Assembly: GCA_043747745.1 (NCBI GenBank)
Contig: JAYTOP010000083.1
Location: 1 to 21,730, forward strand
Source: SZAS-103 sp043747745
GTDB lineage: Bacteria > Pseudomonadota > Gammaproteobacteria > Xanthomonadales > Xanthomonadaceae
Reading direction: 5' to 3'
DNA length: 21,730 nucleotides
Part shown: in pieces, positions 1 to 6,969 of the stretch
Layout of the letters: every line of letters starts with the position of its first letter
How positions within the stretch are numbered: position 1 is the first letter of the stretch
Program-made: the position numbers and the translations under genes
The notes under the pieces: generated by a model
Told to the model about the DNA's origin: nothing
Databases searched by the model: none
The model's input: the letters and a program-made list of their open reading frames with translations, nothing else

Positions 1-1
1 G

Positions 2-61
2 TTGCGCCAGCGCCTGCGCCTGCTTGCGGGCAGCGGCTGGCAACTGCGCGACGTGAAGTGA
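2..61 (+). CDS. C-terminal end of an unidentified upstream gene
   Basis: An open frame enters from the left edge and ends at a TGA at 59-61, giving only 19 residues rich in Leu and Arg (ends GSGWQLRDVK). Codon use fits a GC-rich coding region, with G or C in most third positions. The fragment is too short to name a family. It is followed by a hairpin and a repeat-like spacer, which suits the end of a transcription unit. It could still be a chance open frame. Confidence 0.45.
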   Translation: MRQRLRLLAGSGWQLRDVK

Positions 62-80
62 TTTGGTGACATCGCAAGAT

Positions 81-109
81 CCGGAATCATTCGAGGATGT
101 CGATTCCGG
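81..109. repeat. Hairpin with 8-bp perfect arms after the first gene
   Basis: CCGGAATC at 81-88 pairs with GATTCCGG at 102-109 across a 13-nt loop. It lies 20 nt after the stop of the upstream gene. There is no T-run on either side, so a classical intrinsic terminator is not supported. The arm resembles the CCGGAATCC core of the REP-like pair at 6856-6950, so it may be a degenerate copy of a dispersed palindrome. Confidence 0.5.
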
Positions 110-120
110 CCATGGTTCCT

Positions 121-138
121 TTCGACAGGCTCAGGGCA
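121..138. repeat. Possible dispersed-repeat core (TTTCGACAGGCTCAGGGC)
   Basis: This 18-nt stretch matches from memory the core of a short palindromic dispersed repeat (TTCGACAGGCTCAGGGC...) seen in intergenic DNA of many Xanthomonadales and Betaproteobacteria. Only one arm is visible here. If correct, it marks 63-137 as spacer and argues against long N-terminal extensions of the next gene. The identification rests on recall, not on a second copy in this window. Confidence 0.35.
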
Positions 139-164
139 TGCTCTGCTCATCACGAGCGGAATCC

Positions 165-839
165 GTGCGGACTCCGGCCCTCGTCTCGTGGAGCGGCGGC
201 AAGGACGCGGCATGGGCCCTGCACACGTTGCGCGCGTCCGCGCAGTGGGATGTCGTCGGCCTGCTGACCACGATCACCGATGAATACGAACGCGTCGCGA
301 TGGACGGCATCCGTCGCGACGTGCTGCACGCACAGGCTGCGGCGGTCGGATTGCCGCTGATCGAAGCGCGGCAGCCATGCAATGCGGACAACACGATGTA
401 TGAGGCGGTGTTCGCAACAGCGCTGGATACCGCACGCGTGCAATGGCCAGGGCTGCGGCATATCGCGTTCGGCGACCTGTTCCTCGCCGATGTGCGTGCG
501 TACCGCGATGCGCTGTGCGCGCGAATCGGCTGGGAATGCGTCTATCCGTTATGGGGCGCGGACACATCCGAGCTTGCGCACACGATGCTCGCTGGTGGAT
601 TGCGTGCGCGACTGTGTTGCGTCGATACCCAACAACTCGACGCAGGTTTCGCCGGATGCACGTTCGATGCCGAACTGATCGATGCGCTGCCCGCAACGGT
701 GGATCGTTGCGGCGAACACGGCGAGTTCCACACGTGCGTCCATGCCGGCCCAATGTTCATGCAGCCGCTTGCGCTACGACGCGGTGAAACCATGTTGCGC
801 GACGGGCGCTTCGCGTTTTCGGACCTGCTGTTGGGATAG
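165..839 (+). CDS. PP-loop ATP-binding protein, Dph6-like (diphthine-ammonia ligase family)
   Basis: The protein belongs to the Diphthami_syn_2 / N-type ATP pyrophosphatase family. A PP-loop SWSGGKD lies about ten residues from the chosen start, and the family's C-terminal signature GEHGEFHT is followed by a hydrophobic GPMF segment. In archaea and eukaryotes this family amidates diphthine on elongation factor 2. Bacteria lack diphthamide, so the substrate here is unknown; an adenylating amidation is inferred from the fold. It is cytosolic with no membrane segment. The start is uncertain: GTG at 165 gives about 224 residues and the N-terminus usual for the family. ATG at 138 and TTG at 63 are in frame, but would translate repeat-like spacer. 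It is followed 56 nt later by the TPR gene on the same strand. Confidence 0.8.
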   Translation: MRTPALVSWSGGKDAAWALHTLRASAQWDVVGLLTTITDEYERVAMDGIRRDVLHAQAAAVGLPLIEARQPCNADNTMYEAVFATALDTARVQWPGLRHIAFGDLFLADVRAYRDALCARIGWECVYPLWGADTSELAHTMLAGGLRARLCCVDTQQLDAGFAGCTFDAELIDALPATVDRCGEHGEFHTCVHAGPMFMQPLALRRGETMLRDGRFAFSDLLLG

Positions 840-895
840 TCTGGCAATGCCCAGCAAACTGCGCCGTCACGCGAGCGCTACAACTCGGAGCCGCC

Positions 896-1642
896 ATGCC
901 CCTCGGAATCGGACTGCACGTCGTCATCGCGATCCTGTTCGCCGTCCATGCGATCCGCAGCGGACAGGATCGCTACTGGCTGATGATCCTGTTTATTTTT
1001 CCGCTGCTCGGCAGTCTGGTCTACGCGATCGCGATCTGGTTGCCCAGCGTGCGCCACACACGCGGAGGCCGTCAGGCGGTGCGCGGCGTGCGACGCCTGC
1101 TCGATCCGAACAAGGAACTGCGCGAGGCAAAGGACCAGTTGGAGGTTGCCGCAACACCGAACAATCGCCTGCGCCTGGCCGAGGCGCTGCTCGAGGCCGG
1201 CAACGCATCCGAAGCGATCGTGCAATACCAGACCGTGCTCAGCGGCATCTACGCGAACGATCCATACATCAGCGTCCGCCTCGCGCATGCGCTGCTCGAC
1301 GTCGGCAGGGCCAGCGATGCCCGTGCGTTGCTGGAGCGATTGATCGGCGAGCAACCGAAATTCAAGTCGCCCGAAGGACATCTGGTTTACGCGCGGGCCG
1401 TCGCGGCGATGGGCGACCGCGCCAAGGCGCACGAGGAATTCGAGGTGCTGGTCGGTTACTACGCCGGGCTCGAAGCGCGGGCGCGTTACGCCGAAATCCT
1501 GCTCGACTGGGATGACCGCGAGCGCGCGCGATCCCTGGTCGAGGAAAGCCTGAAGATCGCGAAGCGCATGCCCAATCATTCGCGCAGGATGAATGGCGAA
1601 TGGCTGGCGATGCTCAAGCGCGTCGAGGGCCAGCTGGCTTGA
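896..1642 (+). CDS. Membrane-anchored TPR protein with PLDc_N-like N-terminus
   Basis: A 248-residue protein. Residues about 5-22 and 29-48 form two hydrophobic segments (YWLMILFIFPLLGSLVYAI), like the PLDc_N / cardiolipin synthase N-terminal anchor, though no phospholipase domain follows. From about residue 80 the chain is helical with TPR-like repeats: alternating Ala/Leu helices with LAEALLEAGNASEAI and LAHALLDVGRASDARALLERL. It probably works as a membrane-tethered scaffold facing the cytoplasm; its partners are unknown. A GGAG lies five bases before ATG 896, supporting the start. It converges on frmA with a 13-bp gap and no visible terminator. Confidence 0.82.
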   Translation: MPLGIGLHVVIAILFAVHAIRSGQDRYWLMILFIFPLLGSLVYAIAIWLPSVRHTRGGRQAVRGVRRLLDPNKELREAKDQLEVAATPNNRLRLAEALLEAGNASEAIVQYQTVLSGIYANDPYISVRLAHALLDVGRASDARALLERLIGEQPKFKSPEGHLVYARAVAAMGDRAKAHEEFEVLVGYYAGLEARARYAEILLDWDDRERARSLVEESLKIAKRMPNHSRRMNGEWLAMLKRVEGQLA

Positions 1643-1655
1643 TGCTTGATCGAAG

Positions 1656-2765
1656 TCAGAAGCGGATCACCGTCCTGATCGACTTGCCCTCATGCATCAG
1701 GTCGAAGGCTTCGTTGATGCGCTCGAGCGGCATCTCGTGGGTGATGTAGGGATCGAGCGCGATCTCGCCGCGCATGGCTTGCTCCACCATGCCCGGCAAT
1801 TGCGTGCGACCCCGAACGCCGCCAAATGCGGAACCTCGCCACACGCGGCCGGTCACGAGCTGGAACGGCCGCGTGCGGATTTCCTGGCCCGCGCCGGCGA
1901 CGCCGATGATCACGCTCTCGCCCCAACCCTTGTGGCAGCACTCCAATGCTGCACGCATTACATCCACATTCCCGATGCATTCGAAGCTGTAGTCGACGCC
2001 GCCATCGGTCATGTCGACGATGACCTGCTGGATCGGCGTGCTTGAGTCGCGCGGGTTCACGCAATCGGTCGCGCCGAGTTGGCGCGCGAGCTCGAACTTC
2101 GCAGGATTCGTATCGATCGCGATGATGCGCCCGGCCTTCGCCATCACCGCGCCCTGGATCACCGCGAGGCCAATCCCGCCGATGCCGAACACCGCGACCG
2201 ATGCACCGGGTTCGACCTTCGCCGTGTTGAGCACCGCGCCGATGCCGGTGGTGACGCCGCAACCGAGCAGACAGACTTTTTCCAGCGGCGCGGCCTTGTT
2301 GATGACCGCAAGCGAAATTTCCGGCACCACCGTGTATTCGCTGAACGTGCTGGTACCCATGTAGTGATGGATGGTTTTCCCATGCATCGAAAAACGCGAG
2401 GTGCCATCGGGCATCACGCCGCGACCCTGGGTTACGCGCACGGCCTGACAAAGATTCGTCTTGCCGGACTTGCAGAATTTGCATTGCCGGCATTCGGCGG
2501 TGTACAGCGGGATCACATGGTCGCCGACCGCAACGCTGGTCACGCCTACGCCGACCTCGACCACCACGCCGCCGCCTTCGTGGCCGAGCACGGCGGGAAA
2601 CAATCCTTCGGGATCGTCGCCACTGAGCGTGAACGCATCGGTGTGGCAGACGCCTGTCGCCTTGATCTGAACGAGCACTTCGCCCGCGCGCGGGCCTTCG
2701 ACATCGATCATCTCGATCGCCAGCGGCTTGCCCGCTTCCCACGCAACGGCTGCACGGCTTTTCAT
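1656..2765 (-). CDS. frmA: S-(hydroxymethyl)glutathione dehydrogenase / class III alcohol dehydrogenase
   Basis: A zinc-dependent medium-chain dehydrogenase of 369 residues, full length for the family. It oxidises S-hydroxymethylglutathione, formed from formaldehyde and glutathione, to S-formylglutathione with NAD+, and can also reduce S-nitrosoglutathione. Visible residues are the catalytic zinc ligands Cys40, His62 and Cys169, the structural zinc cysteines 92, 95, 98 and 106, and the Rossmann motif GIGGIG at 194-199. AGGAGA lies just upstream of the ATG. The usual partners, an FrmR regulator and S-formylglutathione hydrolase, are not adjacent. gshA, which supplies the glutathione precursor, is two genes upstream on the same strand, but a repeat-containing spacer of about 190 bp separates them. 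Confidence 0.97.
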   Translation of the reverse strand: MKSRAAVAWEAGKPLAIEMIDVEGPRAGEVLVQIKATGVCHTDAFTLSGDDPEGLFPAVLGHEGGGVVVEVGVGVTSVAVGDHVIPLYTAECRQCKFCKSGKTNLCQAVRVTQGRGVMPDGTSRFSMHGKTIHHYMGTSTFSEYTVVPEISLAVINKAAPLEKVCLLGCGVTTGIGAVLNTAKVEPGASVAVFGIGGIGLAVIQGAVMAKAGRIIAIDTNPAKFELARQLGATDCVNPRDSSTPIQQVIVDMTDGGVDYSFECIGNVDVMRAALECCHKGWGESVIIGVAGAGQEIRTRPFQLVTGRVWRGSAFGGVRGRTQLPGMVEQAMRGEIALDPYITHEMPLERINEAFDLMHEGKSIRTVIRF

Positions 2766-2795
2766 GGATGGCTCTCCTCGATCGAACCTGGACGG

Positions 2796-2827
2796 GCTTG
2801 AAAGCCCTCCCCTTCAAGGGGAGGGTA
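2796..2827. repeat. Compound palindromic repeat between yecA-like gene and frmA
   Basis: Two overlapping palindromes are visible. GGGCTT at 2796-2801 pairs with AAGCCC at 2804-2809. CCCTCCCCTT at 2807-2816 pairs perfectly with AAGGGGAGGG at 2818-2827 around a single base. G-rich DNA (GTAGGTGTGGGG) follows. From memory this is a dispersed intergenic repeat common in Xanthomonadales. The two stems are mutually exclusive. In the minus-strand transcript they could attenuate read-through from gshA-yecA into frmA; that role is inference. The rest of 2766-2957 shows only the frmA ribosome binding site. Confidence 0.7.
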
Positions 2828-2957
2828 GGTGTGGGGATGGTGTTGCCGGAACCGCCATTCGATCAAGCCCCGAGCCCGCGCCTAGCGCACCGCGCCCGGC
2901 CATCGAGCCCGGCACGATGGCGTTCGAGACAGTGAGCCATGCGTTTCATCGCATGGT

Positions 2958-3689
2958 TCAAGCACTGCCTTTTGACCCGCAGCATTTCTTGAACTTGCGA
3001 CCACTGCCACACGGACACGGATCGTTGCGGCCCGGCGCAGCTTCGCGACGGATCGGTGTGCGCGAGGTGAACTGTTCGAGGCGATGCATGTTGAACGCAT
3101 GCAGCATGTGCGGGATGCCGGCAATGAGATCGAGGCGTTCGCCGGCGGAGAGCGGCTCGGGGGACGTCTCCGCATCGGCAGTCGTCCATGCACCGGACGC
3201 GATCGCATCGATGTCGAACAAGGCCTCGTCGATCCACGGCTGCACCGCGCAGGCTGCATCCCATGCTTCGGCACGCAACTCCGCGCCATCGAGAAAGCCG
3301 CACGCCCATTCGCTGCCGTAGCCGTTCATTGCGGTCGGCTCGGCATCGTCCTGCTCCGGCAACGCGATCAACGGCGTATCGCGATCGCGCATGCGTTCGG
3401 GTTCGATCGCGACACGACGGGCGATGTCGTTCCACAAGCCCATCAGCAACCCGTGCACGTGCAAGGCTTCTTCGGGCGATTCCCAGCGCGGCGGGCGTCC
3501 GCCCCATACGAGCAGCGTCCATTCGCTGGGCATGACCAGCTCCGGACCGGCCACCAACGCTGAAAGAAATCCGTCGAGCATTTCAAGCGACATGCCCTTG
3601 AACGGCACCGCGCGCAGTTCGAGCAGCGCGTCGAGCTCGTCGAGCTCGGCGTCGCTGATCCCGCCCTGGGCTGGCATATACAACTCCAT
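2958..3689 (-). CDS. YecA/UPF0149 family protein with C-terminal SEC-C zinc motif
   Basis: A 243-residue protein. The N-terminal and central region (about 15-190) is the acidic, helical UPF0149/YecA domain, including EMLDGFLSALVAGPELVMPSEW. The last 25 residues carry the SEC-C motif, RNDPCPCGSGRKFKKCC, with putative zinc ligands Cys225, Cys227, Cys236 and Cys237. SEC-C modules occur in SecA and in many small proteins and bind zinc; the cellular role of this family is not settled. It starts 12 bases after the gshA stop, so co-transcription is likely. Two in-frame ATGs, at 3689 and 3677, each follow a GGAG because an 11-bp sequence is duplicated. The upstream one is used here, but either could serve. 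Confidence 0.9.
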   Translation of the reverse strand: MELYMPAQGGISDAELDELDALLELRAVPFKGMSLEMLDGFLSALVAGPELVMPSEWTLLVWGGRPPRWESPEEALHVHGLLMGLWNDIARRVAIEPERMRDRDTPLIALPEQDDAEPTAMNGYGSEWACGFLDGAELRAEAWDAACAVQPWIDEALFDIDAIASGAWTTADAETSPEPLSAGERLDLIAGIPHMLHAFNMHRLEQFTSRTPIRREAAPGRNDPCPCGSGRKFKKCCGSKGSA

Positions 3690-3700
3690 TACAACTCCAT
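3679..3700 (-). repeat. 11-bp tandem duplication containing ribosome binding site and start codon
   Basis: TACAACTCCAT occurs at 3679-3689 and again at 3690-3700 with no mismatch. Read on the minus strand, each copy is ATGGAGTTGTA. The region therefore has three ATGs (3700, 3689, 3677). The first opens a three-codon frame Met-Glu-Leu-stop directly before the second. GGAG sits five to six bases before both in-frame starts of the yecA-like gene. Confidence 0.85.
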
Positions 3701-3701
3701 G

Positions 3702-5066
3702 TCAGTAGGCGAATTCGCGGAATACCGGATCGACCGAACCATTCCACGCACCATGGAAGAGCTCGAGCTTGCGGTCGGCGGGCGTCTGCCCGGCGGCTAC
3801 GAATTCGAGCATCGGTTCGAGGTAGATCGTTTCGTCGGCGCCATTGCGGTTCGTGCGCGCGCGGCGTTGCAGTCCATGTCCGGCGATCTTGAGCGCTTCG
3901 CGCGCGAGGTCGAGCAGGCTGCCGTTGCGGAACGGCAATGCGAATCCATGGCGCGGCACGCCGTCGCGCAATGCGTGGCGTTCGGCGAGCGAGAAGTCCT
4001 TGACCAGATCCCAGGCCGCATCGAGCGCGGTCTCGTCGTACAGCAGCCCGACCCAGAACGCGGGTAGCGCGCACAGCCGATTCCACGGGCCGCCATCGGC
4101 GCCGCGCATCTCCAGATATTTCTTGAGCCGCACTTCAGGGAATGCGGTGGTCATGTGGTCGGCCCAGTCGGCCATGCGTGGTTTTTCGCCGGGCAGCGCT
4201 GGTAGTTTTCCGGCGAGGAAATCGCGAAAGCTCTGGCCGGACGCGTCGATGTACTCGCCATCGCGATAGACGAAATACATCGGCACGTCGAGCAGGTAAT
4301 CGGTGTAACGCTCGTAACCGAAACCATCGGCGAACACGAAGTCGAGCATGCCGGTGCGGTCCGGATCGGTGTCGGTCCAGATATGCGAGCGGAAACTCTT
4401 GAAGCCGTTCGGCTTGCCTTCGGTGAATGGCGAGTCGGCGAACAGCGCGGTCGCGATCGGCTGCAGTGCGAGCGACACACGGAACTTCTTCACCATGTCG
4501 GCTTCGTCGGCGACATCGAGGTTCACCTGCACGGTGCACGTGCGCGTCATCATGTCGAGGCCGAGCTTGCCGACCTTTGGCATGTACGATTTCATGATCT
4601 GGTAGCGGCCTTTCGGCATCCACGGCATGTCCTCGCGCCGCCATTTCGGCTGGAAGCCCATGCCGAGGAAGCCGACCCCGAGTTCGCTCGCGACCGCCTG
4701 CACTTCATCGAGGTGGCGCGAGGTTTCGCAACAGGTGGCGTGAATGGTTTCTAGTTGCGCGCCAGAGAGTTCGAGCTGGCCGGCGGGTTCGAGGGTGACC
4801 GACGCGCCATCCTTGAGCAGCGCGATCAGGTTGCCGTGTTCCTGGACCGGCTTCCAGCCGAAACGCGTGAGCCCCTGCAGCATCGCGCGGATGCCGCGCT
4901 CACCGTCCCACGGCAAGGGGCGCAGATCGTCGAGCCGGAAGCCGAACTTTTCGTGCTCGGTGCCGATCCGCCATTGATCCTTCGTCCTGCCACCCGACGC
5001 GAGGTAGTCCACCAGCGCGTGGCGACTTTCGATGGGTTCATCCTTGACCATGCTCGGACCCGACAT
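3702..5066 (-). CDS. gshA: Glutamate-cysteine ligase, plant/alphaproteobacterial type
   Basis: A 454-residue enzyme that ATP-dependently joins glutamate and cysteine, the first step of glutathione synthesis. The sequence matches the plant-like GCS2 branch shared by Xanthomonadales and Alphaproteobacteria, not the E. coli GshA type. Seen are QWRIGTEHEKFGF near residue 35, LEPAGQLELSGA near 95, the MTRTCTVQVNLD strand near 165 and the C-terminal ADRKLELFHGAW. The product is cytosolic. GGAGAACGGC precedes the ATG at 5066; an internal Met at codon 6 is an alternative. It heads a minus-strand unit with the yecA-like gene and diverges from the ABC binding-protein gene. The second enzyme, gshB, is not in the window. 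Confidence 0.95.
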   Translation of the reverse strand: MSGPSMVKDEPIESRHALVDYLASGGRTKDQWRIGTEHEKFGFRLDDLRPLPWDGERGIRAMLQGLTRFGWKPVQEHGNLIALLKDGASVTLEPAGQLELSGAQLETIHATCCETSRHLDEVQAVASELGVGFLGMGFQPKWRREDMPWMPKGRYQIMKSYMPKVGKLGLDMMTRTCTVQVNLDVADEADMVKKFRVSLALQPIATALFADSPFTEGKPNGFKSFRSHIWTDTDPDRTGMLDFVFADGFGYERYTDYLLDVPMYFVYRDGEYIDASGQSFRDFLAGKLPALPGEKPRMADWADHMTTAFPEVRLKKYLEMRGADGGPWNRLCALPAFWVGLLYDETALDAAWDLVKDFSLAERHALRDGVPRHGFALPFRNGSLLDLAREALKIAGHGLQRRARTNRNGADETIYLEPMLEFVAAGQTPADRKLELFHGAWNGSVDPVFREFAY

Positions 5067-5160
5067 GCCGTTCTCCAGAATTTCATTGACGCGATTGGGC
5101 TGCGACGCGGGCGACCTGCCCTACAATCGCGAAGCCCGCAGTGTACTGCCAGCTTCGTTG

Positions 5161-5190
5161 CATTCCATGTGAAACCATTCCATGTGAAAC
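5161..5190 (+). repeat. 15-bp tandem duplication at the binding-protein gene start
   Basis: CATTCCATGTGAAAC at 5161-5175 is repeated exactly at 5176-5190. Fifteen bases keep the frame, so the duplication yields two equivalent in-frame GTG-AAA candidate starts at 5169 and 5184 for the downstream gene. Each copy also carries an ATG-TGA minimal frame. Confidence 0.85.
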
Positions 5191-6812
5191 ACTACGTCCT
5201 ACCGCCAGCACGGATGTACCTCGCGTGGCCGTTGGGCATGCTGCTGTGCGTGTGCATGGGTCCCGTCGCCATTGCGCACGACGCGGTACTCGACCGCGGC
5301 AACGGACCCGAGCCTTCCACGCTGGACGCCCACCGCTGCCAGGAAGTCGCCTGCGGCAACGTGCTGCGCGACCTTTACGAAGGCTTGGTCGCGGAAGGCC
5401 CGGATGGCGTGCCGATTCCGGGCACGGCCGAGCGTTGGGACGTATCCGTCGACGGGCTGACCTGGAGCTTCCACCTGCGCGCGGGCCTGCGCTGGTCGAA
5501 TGGCGAGGCACTTGATGCGCCGCAGATCGTCGCGAGTTTCCGCCGCGCATTCGCACCGGCTACGACGGCACCTTTTGCCGAGCAGTTCGGCGCATTGCGC
5601 AATGCGGATGCCGTGCAGAAAGGCAAGCTGCCACCGACGGCGCTCGGCGTGGATGCGCCGGATGCGCGTACGGTGGTGTTCCATCTCGTGCGTCCCGCGC
5701 CGCTGCAACGGCTGTTGCTGCTGCCGATCGCGTATCCGGTGTACCTGCCTGCGGTGAAGAAATTCGGTGCATTGCACGCGCGACCCGGCAACCTTGTTTC
5801 CAATGGCGCGTATCGGTTACGCGCATGGCTGCCACAGGCTGCAATCGCACTGGAACGCAATCCGGATTTCCGCGCGGCTGCGGCGATCGCCGACGTGCGT
5901 TACCACGTCACCGAGGACGCTGGCAGCGAACTCAAACGCTACGAGGCCGGCGATCTTGATCTCACCGAAACCCTGCCTCCGCAGCCGCTCGCGCAATTGC
6001 GCTCACGCTTCGGGAACGAGTTGAAGATCGCGCCGTATCTCGGTGCATTCTGGTTCGGCTTCAACGTGACCAAGTCGCCGTTCGCGGAGGTCGACCGCAG
6101 GCATTCCGCACTCGCGCTGCGGCAGGCGCTATCGCTTGCGGTGGATCGCGAAAAACTCACCCTGTACCTTACTGGTTTCGGCGAAAAACCCGCGTATGGC
6201 ATCGTCCCATCGCAGGTGTCGGGCTATGCAGCGCCCGTGGTGGCTGCCGCACAATGGACGCAGGCGCAACGCGAACGGGAAGCGCAGCGGCTGTTCCGCG
6301 CAGCCGGTTATACGCCGGACGATCCGCCGACCATCGAGTTGCGTTTCAATACCTCGACCCTGCATCGTCGACTCGCGCTCGCGGTTGCCGCGATGTGGCG
6401 CGAGACGCTAGGCGTGCACGTCGACCTGCGCAACGAGGAATGGAAAGTCTTCGTGCAGAATCGTCGCCAACGCACGATCACGCAGACGTTTCGCGGAGGA
6501 TGGATCGCCGATGTCGACGACGCGCGCAATTTCCTCGCCGCGTTTGCGAATGATGGCGCGTTGAACTGGACCGGTTGGCGCGATGCGTCGTTCGACGCAC
6601 TAGTCTCACGCGCCGATGCAGAACCAGATGAAGCACGCCGCAATGCATTGCTCGCGCAGGCCGAAGCGCGCTTGCTCGCCGCGCAGCCGGTGGTGCCGCT
6701 GTATTTCTACGCGTCCAAACACCTGGTGAAACCCTGGGTCGACGGCTATGCCGCGAATCCACTGGATCATCATGCGAGCCGGTTCCTGTCGTGGAAAGAT
6801 GCGGTGCGATGA
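5184..6812 (+). CDS. Peptide-type ABC transporter periplasmic substrate-binding protein (SBP_bac_5)
   Basis: An OppA/MppA-like solute receptor of about 542 residues, full length for family 5 binding proteins. A signal peptide runs to the AIA-HD boundary near residue 32 from the chosen GTG. Family features include EPSTLDAHRCQEV, VLRDLYEGLV, FHLRAGLRWSNGEAL, the ALRQALSLAVDREKL helix and the C-terminal VVPLYFYASKHLVKPWV. Oligopeptides are the likely ligand, by homology only. The start is ambiguous: GTG 5169, GTG 5184 and ATG 5214 are in frame and none has a strong ribosome binding site. GTG 5184 is preferred because it gives the signal peptide positive charges (MKHYVLPPARM). A permease gene follows after a spacer holding a REP-like inverted pair. 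Confidence 0.9.
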   Translation: MKHYVLPPARMYLAWPLGMLLCVCMGPVAIAHDAVLDRGNGPEPSTLDAHRCQEVACGNVLRDLYEGLVAEGPDGVPIPGTAERWDVSVDGLTWSFHLRAGLRWSNGEALDAPQIVASFRRAFAPATTAPFAEQFGALRNADAVQKGKLPPTALGVDAPDARTVVFHLVRPAPLQRLLLLPIAYPVYLPAVKKFGALHARPGNLVSNGAYRLRAWLPQAAIALERNPDFRAAAAIADVRYHVTEDAGSELKRYEAGDLDLTETLPPQPLAQLRSRFGNELKIAPYLGAFWFGFNVTKSPFAEVDRRHSALALRQALSLAVDREKLTLYLTGFGEKPAYGIVPSQVSGYAAPVVAAAQWTQAQREREAQRLFRAAGYTPDDPPTIELRFNTSTLHRRLALAVAAMWRETLGVHVDLRNEEWKVFVQNRRQRTITQTFRGGWIADVDDARNFLAAFANDGALNWTGWRDASFDALVSRADAEPDEARRNALLAQAEARLLAAQPVVPLYFYASKHLVKPWVDGYAANPLDHHASRFLSWKDAVR

Positions 6813-6855
6813 AAAGCGAATCTTGGTCGATCATCCGGGCGGCGACACTTTTGAT

Positions 6856-6950
6856 CGTCATTCCGGCAAGAGCCGGAATCCATTTGTTTCTGCCCCTGAA
6901 TACGCTGAATACGAACATCAAAATGGATTCCGGCTTTCGCCGGAATGACG
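6856..6950. repeat. REP-like inverted repeat pair (BIME-like) inside the ABC transporter unit
   Basis: A 30-nt arm at 6856-6885 and its complement at 6921-6950 match at 28 of 30 positions. Each arm is itself a hairpin: TTCCGGC and GCCGGAA around AAGA on the left, and around TTTC on the right (GAAA on the minus strand). The outer ends read GTCATTCC and GGAATGAC. A 35-nt A+T-richer spacer separates the arms. This architecture fits paired REP sequences mobilised by RAYT-type transposases. No transposase gene is present, so it would be a non-autonomous copy. It occupies most of the 157-bp gap between the binding protein and permease genes. Confidence 0.85.
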
Positions 6951-6969
6951 GCGGCAGGCAGACGGATCC

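Noticed and set aside
5090..5140. A sigma70 promoter TTGACG ... TACAAT for the ABC binding-protein gene
   Set aside because: The two hexamers are about 30 bases apart, far beyond the usual 16-18. The TACAAT alone may be a -10, but no acceptable -35 was found.
4755..5183. A 685-residue plus-strand frame starting inside the gshA antisense region
   Set aside because: Its first 140 or so codons are antisense to gshA. The conserved binding-protein sequence and signal peptide begin only after about 5184-5214.
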